Shown one piece after another: positions 27,177 to 35,320 of a stretch of DNA of 58,304 nt (position 1 is its first letter; every line of letters begins with the position of its first letter). This DNA is from a bacterium. GTDB lineage: Bacteria; Vulcanimicrobiota; Xenobia; Xenobiales; JADMJV01. The notes beneath the pieces were generated by a model that worked only from the letters and a program-made list of their open reading frames with translations, ran no database searches and had not been told where the DNA came from. The stretch is from positions 1 to 58,304 of the forward strand of contig JAFEBA010000030.1 in NCBI GenBank assembly GCA_018266105.1, read 5' to 3'. A program made the translations under genes and the position numbers.

Positions 27177-27191
27177 CCGTGCGTCGCACGG
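27177..27191. terminator. Short inverted repeat between convergent genes
   Basis: CCGTGCG and CGCACGG flank a single T at 27184, a perfect palindrome 14 bases after the PilZ stop codon. No T-run follows, so terminator function is uncertain. The rest of the 118-base gap before the sigma factor stop shows nothing clear. Confidence 0.3.
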
Positions 27192-27281
27192 TCAATGAGA
27201 ATCGAACTGTAGGGACGCTTGGAGTTCCTCAGCAAGCCTCGGACCTCCACGGCTACGTGGGTTCCCAACTCCTGTTCGGAA

Positions 27282-28262
27282 CTAGTTGCAGGCCCAGCCG
27301 TCCTTGAGAAGTACGCCACGCAGCTTCTTCAAGGCCTTCACTTCGACCTGACGAACCGATTCGCGGCTGACTCCCATCTCCTCGGCCAGCTCATTGAGAG
27401 TCCGCGGTTGCGCTCCTTCCAGGCCGTAGCGCTGGCGCAACACATCCAGTTCTTTCTCGTTCAGGTGAGACATCAGCCAGTCCCATTCCTGAGCGCGCAG
27501 GTGAGCCGCCAGTTCGCAATCGGAAGTGGGCAGCATCGAGCCCAGGTTCGTTTCCTGGCCATCGTTGCCCAACGGAGTTTCCAGCGACACCGGCTCCTGA
27601 GCAATCAGCAGAACAGTACGCAAACGGCGCATCGACTCACTCTGGAGCTCCTGAAAGCGGGCCCGATACTCGTTGTCCTGAGCCTCCACCGGCCGCTTGA
27701 GCGAGCGAGACAGCTTGCGACGCAGAGTGTCCTGATCAATCGGGAAGAGTTCCTGGGAGATCTCCGCAAAATTGCTCTCGGCCGTCTTGCCTTCGGTCAT
27801 GCGCGAATACTTCTGAACCACGTCGTGGATGTGCACTGGCAGACGCACCGTCCGGCCCTTGTTGGCGATGGCGCGAGTGATGGCCTGACGAATCCACCAA
27901 CAAGCGTAGGTGGAGAAGCGAAAGCCTTTGGAAGGGTCAAATTTGTCGACTGCTTCCAGCAAACCGAGGTTGCCCTCTTGCACCAGGTCCAGGAAGGACA
28001 TCCCGGAGCCCACGTAGCGACGAGCCATGCTGAGAACCAGCCGCAGATTAGCGCCGGCCAACTCTTGACGGGCCTGCTGGTCGCCGTTCTGCACCGCCTG
28101 AGCCAGCGCGAACTCCTTCTCCTTGGTCAGCAACTGCACTCCGGCAACTTCTTGCAGGTACGATTGCAGACTGATCTGGTCGGATTCGGTGGACAGGTTC
28201 CGATGGGTACGGACCCAGCGCATCTTTTTTCCGGTGGAACGTTGTGCTACCTGACTCATCAC
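27282..28262 (-). CDS. Sigma-70 family RNA polymerase sigma factor (group 1/2-like)
   Basis: 326 residues with regions 1.2 to 4.2. Region 2 includes [27 protein letters not shown] and the -10-binding helix [15 protein letters not shown]. Region 4 carries the helix-turn-helix [28 protein letters not shown] that reads the -35. Region 1.1 is absent and the protein is shorter than a primary RpoD, so a group 2 (non-essential, stress or stationary-phase) sigma is likely. The linker between regions 3 and 4 is long and partly atypical. The start is one of two adjacent ATGs (28262, 28259). It is divergent from the amidotransferase gene, with a palindrome between. Confidence 0.94.
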   Translation of the reverse strand: MMSQVAQRSTGKKMRWVRTHRNLSTESDQISLQSYLQEVAGVQLLTKEKEFALAQAVQNGDQQARQELAGANLRLVLSMARRYVGSGMSFLDLVQEGNLGLLEAVDKFDPSKGFRFSTYACWWIRQAITRAIANKGRTVRLPVHIHDVVQKYSRMTEGKTAESNFAEISQELFPIDQDTLRRKLSRSLKRPVEAQDNEYRARFQELQSESMRRLRTVLLIAQEPVSLETPLGNDGQETNLGSMLPTSDCELAAHLRAQEWDWLMSHLNEKELDVLRQRYGLEGAQPRTLNELAEEMGVSRESVRQVEVKALKKLRGVLLKDGWACN

Positions 28263-28337
28263 TCAAACCCCGCAGTTCACTGGCGGCTTCTGTGCCGTCC
28301 TCTGATCTCATGTAAATCCAAACGGGTGATCCGATCG

Positions 28338-28353
28338 TCATACCACGGTATGA
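28338..28353. promoter_or_regulatory. 16-bp palindrome, candidate operator
   Basis: TCATACC-AC-GGTATGA, a perfect 7-bp inverted repeat with a 2-base centre, in the 145-base gap between the sigma factor and the amidotransferase gene. It lies ~20 bases upstream of the plus-strand -35 box, a typical operator position. A T7 run follows, but no plus-strand gene ends here, so a terminator role is unlikely. Confidence 0.45.
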
Positions 28354-28371
28354 TTTTTTTGGACTATTTTT

Positions 28372-28400
28372 TTGCGAGCCAAATTTTTCTGTGCTATACT
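28372..28400 (+). promoter_or_regulatory. Sigma-70 promoter with extended -10, leaderless layout
   Basis: -35 TTGCGA (28372-28377), a 17-base spacer, then TATACT (28395-28400) with TG at 28392-28393. Only 7 bases separate the -10 from the ATG at 28408, so the transcript should begin at or next to the start codon. This would drive the cluster from 28408 onward. Confidence 0.75.
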
Positions 28401-28407
28401 GCCGCCT

Positions 28408-29163
28408 ATGCCCAAAGACAGACAAAAACTCAAGTTTCTTTTATTCGAAGCCCGCCTGGAACAGGACATGGTGGACCACGAGCGCAGCTGCCTGGCCAAA
28501 GCAGCCCACATGTCCGAGGACAACTGGCAGATCATCGATCTGACGAAGCAGATTCCCGGGCTGGACGTCCTCAATGGCGTGGACGCCATCTTTATCGGAG
28601 GCACCGGCGACTACTCGGTGGCAAAAGACCGGCCGGCCTTCCTTGAGCCCCTGGCCGACATCACCCGAGCCGCTCTGGACAAGAACCTGCCCTCACTGGG
28701 ACTCTGCTACGGCTTCCACCTCATGGCCAAGGCCGTGGGCGGCCGAGTGGTGCGCAGTCCAGAGCAAGGCGAAACCGGAACCTTTGAAGTGATTCTGACT
28801 CCCGAGGGACGTCAGGACCCAATCCTGGGCCACCTTCCCGAGCGTTTCCTGGCGCAACAAGGCCACAATGACGTGGTCGAAGACGTGCCGGCCCCCTTCG
28901 TATGGTTGGCAACCTCTGAACGCTGTCGCTGGCAGGCCCTCAAGCACCCTGAAAAGCCCTTCTACGGCCTGCAGTTCCATCCGGAACTGGGCCGCGAAGA
29001 CTTCATGGTGCGGATGCGGAAATACGCCCACGAGTATGCCGCCACCCCCGAACGCTATCAACAGATTGACGAACAGGTGAAGGAAACCCGCATCCAGGAC
29101 GTCATCGAGAAATTCATTGAGAAGATCGTTTTGGGAGTTCCTCAATCAGCTACAAACCCCTGA
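28408..29163 (+). CDS. Class I glutamine amidotransferase (GuaA/TrpG-like fold)
   Basis: 251 residues. The triad is Cys100 (GLCYGFHLM), His191 and Glu193 (LQFHPELG). It should release ammonia from glutamine or cleave a related gamma-glutamyl bond. There is no synthetase domain attached, so the acceptor partner is unknown. The closest look is to stand-alone GMP-synthase-like amidotransferase proteins. The C-terminal ~50 residues are charged and helical. The start is fixed by the promoter just upstream. A second amidotransferase follows with a 4-base overlap. Confidence 0.9.
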   Translation: MPKDRQKLKFLLFEARLEQDMVDHERSCLAKAAHMSEDNWQIIDLTKQIPGLDVLNGVDAIFIGGTGDYSVAKDRPAFLEPLADITRAALDKNLPSLGLCYGFHLMAKAVGGRVVRSPEQGETGTFEVILTPEGRQDPILGHLPERFLAQQGHNDVVEDVPAPFVWLATSERCRWQALKHPEKPFYGLQFHPELGREDFMVRMRKYAHEYAATPERYQQIDEQVKETRIQDVIEKFIEKIVLGVPQSATNP

Positions 29164-30002
29164 AAATCGGGATTTCCGCCAGCCTGGTTCCGGCCGGACT
29201 CCACCCTGGCCTGGCCATGGGCTTGCCCGTATTGGTGCTGCTGGAATCTCTGGCTCATTGGGTGATGTCGCGGGGCGACCTGGCTTTCCTCATTCCGACC
29301 TCCCCCGGCCCGGAATGGAACGCCCCCTGCCGCATCCCGGAATTGGTCAACAACCTGGACGCGCTGGTGCTGCAAGGCGGCGCCGATGTCTGCCCTCGAG
29401 CCTACGGAGAGGAACCGGTATGCCAAGAATGGTCGGGCGACCCCCGTCGGGACGGCTATGAACTGGCGCTGGTGACTGAATTCCTGGAGCAACGCAAGCC
29501 CATTCTTGGAATCTGTCGAGGTATGCAACTGCTGAACGTGGCCCTGGGCGGCAGCCTTTACCAGGATGTGCCCAGCCAGGTCAACAGTTCCGTCTGCCAC
29601 CGCAGCGACGGAGCCTCGGTCCAGGGCACTCCCAATAATGGCCTGCACGCCAGCCACACCGTGCGCTTTATCGAAAGCAGCTGGTTACAACAGATTTATC
29701 AGGGGTGCGGGCGCAACCACCCGGTGGTGAGCGTCCACCATCAGGCCGTTAAGCGGCTGGGAGAAGGCCTGAGCGTGGAGGCGGTCTCTCCCGAAGATGC
29801 CCTGATTGAGGCAATCAGACTGGACCGACCCGACCAATTCGCTTTGGGACTGCAGTGGCATCCAGAAATTCAGCCACCCAACGACCCTGCTTATCTAAAT
29901 CCAGAACCGATTCTGCAGGCCTTTCGCCAGGCCGCTCTGCAACGTCGAGCCGAGGCCGGTCCGGAAGGAAATCCCGCCTCAGCCCAGCAAGTCAAGCACT
30001 AA
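29160..30002 (+). CDS. Gamma-glutamyl-gamma-aminobutyrate hydrolase-like (peptidase C26) protein
   Basis: Class I amidotransferase fold, PuuD/C26 type. The nucleophile Cys is in ILGICRGMQLL, and the His-Glu pair in LQWHPE. Members hydrolyse gamma-glutamyl-GABA or similar compounds. The family N terminus (KIGISAS-type, as in IGITCD) is encoded from 29163, but no ATG, GTG or TTG lies between the in-frame stop at 29118 and the ATG at 29217. A CTG at 29160 overlaps the preceding TGA as CTGA, mirroring other couplings here, and is the start used (280 residues). Starting at 29217 would cut off the first strand of the fold. Confidence 0.85.
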   Translation: MKIGISASLVPAGLHPGLAMGLPVLVLLESLAHWVMSRGDLAFLIPTSPGPEWNAPCRIPELVNNLDALVLQGGADVCPRAYGEEPVCQEWSGDPRRDGYELALVTEFLEQRKPILGICRGMQLLNVALGGSLYQDVPSQVNSSVCHRSDGASVQGTPNNGLHASHTVRFIESSWLQQIYQGCGRNHPVVSVHHQAVKRLGEGLSVEAVSPEDALIEAIRLDRPDQFALGLQWHPEIQPPNDPAYLNPEPILQAFRQAALQRRAEAGPEGNPASAQQVKH

Positions 30003-31135
30003 TGGAATCCTCGGTCTACGCCGAACTCGTCCCGCCCTACATTGCCAATCTGCGAATTTACCAGAGCGGCAAGTCGATCGCCGAAGTACAGCGAGCCTAC
30101 GGCTTAAAAGAAGTGGTCAAGCTGGCCTCCAATGAAAACCCCTGGGGCTCTTCGCCTAAGGCCATGGCCGCCGTGCACGCTCACCTGGAGGAACTCCACC
30201 GCTACCCTGACCAGGCGGCCATCGACCTGCGCGCGGCGCTGGCCGAGCGCTACCGACTGAAGAAAGAGAACATCATCGTCGGAAACGGCTCCGAGGGCAT
30301 CATGGCCTTGATCGTCCGGGCCTTTCTGCACGACGAAGACGAGGCTCTGACCGCCCACGGAACCTTTACTGGCTTCCCTATCCTTTGCCAGAGTCGTGGC
30401 ATCACTCCCGTTTCGGTGCCGCTCCGCGACTACTGCTTCGATCTGGAAGCCATCGCGGAGCGCATCAACCCCCGCACCAAGCTGATTTACCTGTGCAACC
30501 CCAACAATCCCACCGGCACATTCTTTAGCCGGAGCGCTTTCGACCGCTTCATGGAATCCGTTCCGCCGCGAGTGCTTGTGCTTCTGGACGAAGCCTACTT
30601 TGAATTCGCCCAGCGGTTGGCCGACTACCCTGACTCGATGGATTATCGCCACGACAACGTCATCACTTTGCGCACTTTTTCCAAAGCTTACGGTCTGGCC
30701 GGACTGCGTATCGGTTATGGCTTCGGTCACCCTGACCTGATCAGCAGCCTGTGGAAGGTGAAACTCCCTTTTGAACCCGGCGTCCTGAGTCAGGTGGCGG
30801 GTGTCGCCGCCCTCGAAGACGAGGAGTTTCTGGCCCATACGGTGGCCTTCAATCAGCAGGGGCTGGACTTGTACACTCGCGAACTGACCCGTCTGGGGGT
30901 TCAGTGGGTGCCTTCCGCGGCCAACTTCATAGCAATCGAAACGCCAGTCGGATGGACCGCCCAGCAGTTGTTTCAGGCCATGATGAGCCGGGGTGTAATC
31001 ATCCGCCCATTGGAACAGTCCGGTTTACCCGGCAACTTAAGAATTTCGGTGGGGAAACCTGAGGAAAATCGGACATGTCTGAACTGCCTGGAAGAGGTCC
31101 TGAAACTTGGACCTGACGCGGCTCAGACGAGGTAA
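30002..31135 (+). CDS. hisC: Histidinol-phosphate aminotransferase-like PLP enzyme
   Basis: Fold type I aminotransferase, 377 residues. Family marks are SNENPWG (43-49), CNPNNPTG (165-172), Asp196 in LLDEAYF and the PLP-binding Lys228 in TFSKAYGLAGLRIGYG, plus the C-terminal Arg in LRISVG. HisC converts imidazole-acetol phosphate to histidinol phosphate with glutamate, but such proteins also act on aromatic amino acids, and no other his gene is here. The ATG overlaps the preceding stop (TAATG). Clustering with two amidotransferases may point to a different amine pathway. Confidence 0.85.
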   Translation: MESSVYAELVPPYIANLRIYQSGKSIAEVQRAYGLKEVVKLASNENPWGSSPKAMAAVHAHLEELHRYPDQAAIDLRAALAERYRLKKENIIVGNGSEGIMALIVRAFLHDEDEALTAHGTFTGFPILCQSRGITPVSVPLRDYCFDLEAIAERINPRTKLIYLCNPNNPTGTFFSRSAFDRFMESVPPRVLVLLDEAYFEFAQRLADYPDSMDYRHDNVITLRTFSKAYGLAGLRIGYGFGHPDLISSLWKVKLPFEPGVLSQVAGVAALEDEEFLAHTVAFNQQGLDLYTRELTRLGVQWVPSAANFIAIETPVGWTAQQLFQAMMSRGVIIRPLEQSGLPGNLRISVGKPEENRTCLNCLEEVLKLGPDAAQTR

Positions 31136-31138
31136 GTT

Positions 31139-34100
31139 ATGGATGCAATGAAGGCTTTCGAGGAGCTTAAGAACGCCGCTCCCGCCAAAACGGACTGGAG
31201 TTTCGTTCCCATTGTGGCCGCCGCTCTACGTTCTAAAGCCAGCTACCTGCGCATCACCGTGGATCAGGGCGGCAGTGTCTTCGATTTTGATGGCGAGCCA
31301 CTGTTTGACGTGGAGAATCTCTTCCAAATCGCCCTCAAGGCCAATAGCTCCCGGCCCGAAAAACATCTGGCGGGAGGCCTTTACGCGCTCAATCAGGGAG
31401 AACCCACCTGGGTCAGCTATGAAAGTTGGGATGGCTCGACGGGCACTCGCCTGAAGGTCGAAGCGGGGAAACTCAAAGTCGAAAAATACAACAAGGTCCC
31501 CTGGAAAGAAAGCAACGTTCACCACCGCGTGCGCGTCCAGTCCAAGAAGGGCTGGCGCCCATTCGGCGGCCTCTTCGGGCAGGCTACCGGCAAGCTGGAC
31601 AACATCCCACCCGAGGTCAAAGTCCTGGAGGACTACTGCCGCTTCGCCCCCATCCCGATCGAAGTCAATAAATCCGTCATCTCCAAGCCTGTGGACCTGG
31701 GCCGCAGCCTGGTATGCATGGTCTTCGAGCCACCGGCCGATCGCAAGGATGTGCTGAGACTCAACATTGGCACTCAGGACACTCTGGACCAGACCACCGT
31801 ATCCGCTGGTGAGGCTTATTCAGCCATCGTGGCCGTGGGCGGAACCAATCCCCAGCTCTCCACCCTGAATCTGGTGGTGGACGGCTTGCTGGTTAAGGCG
31901 GATGACCCGCAGTTGTTAGGCATGGGTATTCGTTGCGTGATCACCTGCCCCGACCTGCAGGTGGATGAGCAGGGCCAGATTCTCAAGGACGAGATTTACC
32001 ACAAAGTGGTCGCCGACCTGACCAACAAGAGCCTGGGAATCGGCGAACTGCTGGCCGACGCACTGGGTGAGATGAACGCCCTGGATCGGGTGGAAGCGGC
32101 CGACTATGTCAAATACTACGCCGACCGCATGGAAGCCATTGGCGAATTTGATGACGCCGAGCGCATGTTCGTCAAGCTGCTGGAAGCCCAGGAAGAGGCT
32201 CTGGGCGATGACGACCCCGAGCTGGCCGGCGTGCTTCTCAAAATTGCAGCCATGCGCGAGCAGCAGGGCAATTTCGAGGGAGCCCGCGAGGCCTTTCATC
32301 GCACCCTGGAACTATTTGAGGATATCCGTCCCGATCAAGCCATCGTGGCCGCCTGTCACGCTGGCCTGGCTTCCATCGACTTCGAGGAAGAAAAGCTTGA
32401 AGAGGCCGAGATCGAAGCTCAGACCGCCCTGGATCTCCGCAAAGCCCATCTGGACGCCAACGACCTGCAACTGGGAGTCAGCTATGAACTGATGGCCCGC
32501 ATCTTCCGGGCCCGCTATCAGCATCCGCATCGCAAGTTTATGGAGGTGGACACGCTCTATCTCCAGGCCATCCGCGTTTTTGAGAAAAACTTTGGAGCCA
32601 ATCACCTGGATGTAGCCACGCTGGTATTCGATCTGGCGGAACACCGCCGCTCCCAACGTCGCTACCGCGAAGCTGAGCCACTGCTGAAGCGCGCCTATAA
32701 TATTCGCAAAGACAACTTGGGCGACAAAGACGAAGTGGTCGCTGAAACCCTGGATTCGCTGGGCAGCCTCTACGAAGAGCAAGGTCGCAGCAATCAGGCC
32801 GGCGAGGCCTACAGCCAGGCGCTGGAAATCTGGGAACACCGACTCGGTCCAGAACATGAAGACGTGCTGCGCCGACTCAACAATCTGGTGGTGCTCTATC
32901 GCCTCTACGGCAAGTTCTCACTGGCCGAGCCTCTTTATGAGCGCATTCTGGGACTGCATACCGAAGGCGAACACCCCGAACCGCGCGAGGCAGCTCAAGA
33001 CTATTCCAACCTGGCTCTGCTGCACGCCGCCCAGGGCAAGTATGAACAGGCCGAAGCCGGCTTAACCAAAGCCCTGGACCTGTTGGAAAATCTGCCCGAT
33101 TCGGCAGCCGAGCGGGCCTGGACCCTGGATCAACTGGGCGAGGTACTGGTCCAACAACAGCGCTATTCCGAGGGGCAGATGCGCCTGTTGCAGGCTCAAC
33201 AGCTCTGGCAGCAGGTCCAGGGACACGACCACCCCGACCTGGCCGTGAATTGCGAGCTGCTGGGCCGACTCTATTTCCGACAGGGTCATTGGGCCGAGGC
33301 GGAAGAGTGCTATCGCAAGGCACTGGAATTGAAAGAAAAATACCTGGGACCGCTGCACCGCGAAACCATCTGCACTCTGGGCTCGCTGGCTGAGGTGCTG
33401 CGAGGGGCTGAGCGGAGCGAGGAAAGTCGCTCCCTGCATCGAGACGTCATCTTACGCCGTGAACGAGCCGCTCAACTATCGGACGAAGAGCGTCACAGGA
33501 CCGTGCAGGAGCTTCCCACCGGAGGTCGCTACGGCAAGGCTCGCGCCGAAGCCCTGGATTATGCTCAGCAAGCCGCGGTTCCGGCCAAAACCTACAAACG
33601 CTATCAGGAAGCCGAGCACCTTTACCTGCGCGCTCTGTTCGCCCGCGAACAGGCTCTGGGTCCCTACCATCCCGATATCGCCTATGCTTTGGACGACCTG
33701 GGCGGTCTTTACAAGAGCCACCGCAAGTTCGAAGCCGCCACCGAACTGTGCACGCGCACCCTGAATCTGCGCAAGAAGGCTCTCGGGATCTTGCATCCCG
33801 AGGTCAGCATCAGCCTGTGTGCTCAACTTGAAATTCTAAAAACCCAGAAGCGCTGGAGCGCGGCCGAGCCGATCACCCGGGAATGGCTGGGGGTGGTGGA
33901 TTCCACCGTGGGCGATGGCCACCCCGAGTACGCCAAGGTTTTGGAGTTGCAGGCAGAAATTTACGGTAATGCCGGCGCCCTCGAGAAACAGGAAGAATGC
34001 AATCGGAAAGCTCTGGAAGTGCGACGTCAGGCTTTAGGCACGGAACATCCCGACTTTGCCACCAGTCTGGCCGATCTGCTGATCTTGCAGAAAAAATATG

Positions 34101-34300
34101 AGGAAGCCTCCCGACTCTACAGCTTTGTGGTAAGCTCATTGGAAGAGTCGTTGGGGCCCGAGTCGGCGGAACTGATTCCGGTTTATGAGAAGTACGCCGG
34201 GGTGCTGCGTAAGCTCAACCGTGAGGCCCTGGCGGTCGAACTGGAGACTCAGGCCATGGTCATGCGCGTGCAACATGGCCTGGACTTTGGAGACGATTGA
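31139..34300 (+). CDS. Large TPR-repeat protein
   Basis: 1053 residues with an SD (GAGGTAAG) before the ATG. Residues 1-~300 are a unique globular region. From ~310 to the end runs a long array of tetratricopeptide repeats of the kinesin light chain type (TPR_10/TPR_12), with repeated phrases like AEPLLKRAYNIRKDNLG, AGEAYSQALEIWEHRLG and ALELKEKYLG, each built on LGP.H.D and A..Y..AL. There is no signal peptide. TPR arrays hold protein complexes together. Its place between metabolic genes and prepilins suggests a scaffold for pilus or secretion assembly, which is inference. Confidence 0.88.
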   Translation: MDAMKAFEELKNAAPAKTDWSFVPIVAAALRSKASYLRITVDQGGSVFDFDGEPLFDVENLFQIALKANSSRPEKHLAGGLYALNQGEPTWVSYESWDGSTGTRLKVEAGKLKVEKYNKVPWKESNVHHRVRVQSKKGWRPFGGLFGQATGKLDNIPPEVKVLEDYCRFAPIPIEVNKSVISKPVDLGRSLVCMVFEPPADRKDVLRLNIGTQDTLDQTTVSAGEAYSAIVAVGGTNPQLSTLNLVVDGLLVKADDPQLLGMGIRCVITCPDLQVDEQGQILKDEIYHKVVADLTNKSLGIGELLADALGEMNALDRVEAADYVKYYADRMEAIGEFDDAERMFVKLLEAQEEALGDDDPELAGVLLKIAAMREQQGNFEGAREAFHRTLELFEDIRPDQAIVAACHAGLASIDFEEEKLEEAEIEAQTALDLRKAHLDANDLQLGVSYELMARIFRARYQHPHRKFMEVDTLYLQAIRVFEKNFGANHLDVATLVFDLAEHRRSQRRYREAEPLLKRAYNIRKDNLGDKDEVVAETLDSLGSLYEEQGRSNQAGEAYSQALEIWEHRLGPEHEDVLRRLNNLVVLYRLYGKFSLAEPLYERILGLHTEGEHPEPREAAQDYSNLALLHAAQGKYEQAEAGLTKALDLLENLPDSAAERAWTLDQLGEVLVQQQRYSEGQMRLLQAQQLWQQVQGHDHPDLAVNCELLGRLYFRQGHWAEAEECYRKALELKEKYLGPLHRETICTLGSLAEVLRGAERSEESRSLHRDVILRRERAAQLSDEERHRTVQELPTGGRYGKARAEALDYAQQAAVPAKTYKRYQEAEHLYLRALFAREQALGPYHPDIAYALDDLGGLYKSHRKFEAATELCTRTLNLRKKALGILHPEVSISLCAQLEILKTQKRWSAAEPITREWLGVVDSTVGDGHPEYAKVLELQAEIYGNAGALEKQEECNRKALEVRRQALGTEHPDFATSLADLLILQKKYEEASRLYSFVVSSLEESLGPESAELIPVYEKYAGVLRKLNREALAVELETQAMVMRVQHGLDFGDD

Positions 34301-34314
34301 GGGGAGGAGAACTG

Positions 34315-34737
34315 TTGCGTAAATCAGGCTTTTCGTTGCTCGAAATCATCCTGGGATGCATTCTGTTCTCCACCATCCTTGTCTACCTGGCCAGTATCTG
34401 GGGACTGCACGCCCGCACCGTGGGCCAATCCAGATCGCGCATGATCGCCACCTTTATCGCCGGCCAGGAAGTCGAGAATTGCATTACGGTCGGCTACTCG
34501 GGGGTGGACTCACTGGCTCAACTGCAATGGCAATATCAAACCATCACCACCACCATCCGGGGCATTCCCGAATCAATCCAGTACGCCTATAAAATCGAGA
34601 CCCAACCCTGCACCGACCCCGAGCTGAAAGGCCAGTTGAAGGCCGTGCGAGTGCGCGTGGTCTTTCCCGAATCTTCCGGTCAAGCCGGGAAGCTGAAAGA
34701 GATCGATTATGACACGCTCATCGGCGAATCGCTTTAA
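34315..34737 (+). CDS. Type IV prepilin-like protein
   Basis: 140 residues starting at a TTG with a strong SD (GGGGAGGAG) 5 bases upstream. The N terminus MRKSG|FSLLEIILG is a textbook prepilin peptidase site with Glu5, followed by a hydrophobic helix (CILFSTILVYLASIWG). The globular part is ~110 residues with one free-looking Cys pair (NCIT, QPCTD). This is a minor pilin or pseudopilin, exported to the membrane and cut by PilD. Its 3' end overlaps the next prepilin gene by 29 bases. Confidence 0.88.
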   Translation: MRKSGFSLLEIILGCILFSTILVYLASIWGLHARTVGQSRSRMIATFIAGQEVENCITVGYSGVDSLAQLQWQYQTITTTIRGIPESIQYAYKIETQPCTDPELKGQLKAVRVRVVFPESSGQAGKLKEIDYDTLIGESL

Positions 34738-35308
34738 AGGTTTCACCATGGCCGAGGTGGTGGTCAGCCTGGCTCTGACCTCTCTATTGCTGGTTTCCCT
34801 GGCTCAGCTCATGAACTCGTGCTACCGCTACCTCAATCAAACCACTCTGACCACCGAATTGCAGCAAGCCTGCGTGATCGCCACCAGTCGCCTGGTTACC
34901 GAACTTCTGGAAGGCGATGGAGTGAGTATTCGAGGAGATACCACCCAGCATCGCTATTGCGCCTTCGGCACAGCCCGGGATGCTCGGGGTCAATGCACCT
35001 TCACCAGTGTCGGCGACCTGGAGTGGCATGGCATCATTGGTTACTACGTGATGCCAGATGGCGAGGACTTCGCCCTGTATCGCAAAGAAAAGCCGCTGGA
35101 CGCGCCCCAGGACTTTCCCCCGACCATACCCAACAACTACGACGAGGTCTTTTGGAACAGCCTGGGCACCGCGCGCAGCACCATCGCCAAGAGAGTCTAT
35201 TTCCTGGACGTAGTGTCAAGTACGACAGTTGATGTTATACTTGGAGCAAAGTCTCGTGATAATCAGTTCGTGGTGAACATTAAAACCAAGCTCAAAGCTC
35301 GCAATTAG
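34709..35308 (+). CDS. Type IV prepilin-like protein
   Basis: 199 residues. The cleavage site KG|FTMAEVVVSL has Glu5 and a long hydrophobic helix (LALTSLLLVSLAQLM). The C-terminal domain is ~165 residues and larger than in major pilins, as in PilW- or GspJ-type minor subunits. Two Cys (CAFG, QCTF) could form the disulfide loop. It overlaps the preceding prepilin by 29 bases, and the two are most likely co-translated members of one pilus or pseudopilus tip complex. Confidence 0.86.
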   Translation: MTRSSANRFKGFTMAEVVVSLALTSLLLVSLAQLMNSCYRYLNQTTLTTELQQACVIATSRLVTELLEGDGVSIRGDTTQHRYCAFGTARDARGQCTFTSVGDLEWHGIIGYYVMPDGEDFALYRKEKPLDAPQDFPPTIPNNYDEVFWNSLGTARSTIAKRVYFLDVVSSTTVDVILGAKSRDNQFVVNIKTKLKARN

Positions 35309-35320
35309 GAGATGATTTTC

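Noticed and set aside
28338..28360. Palindrome plus T7 as a plus-strand terminator
   Set aside because: No plus-strand gene ends upstream; the divergent layout and nearby promoter favour an operator.
27219..28646. Open frame opposite the sigma factor (475 codons)
   Set aside because: The opposite strand has an unmistakable sigma factor, and the antisense translation is repetitive in Leu, Gln and Val without recognisable motifs.
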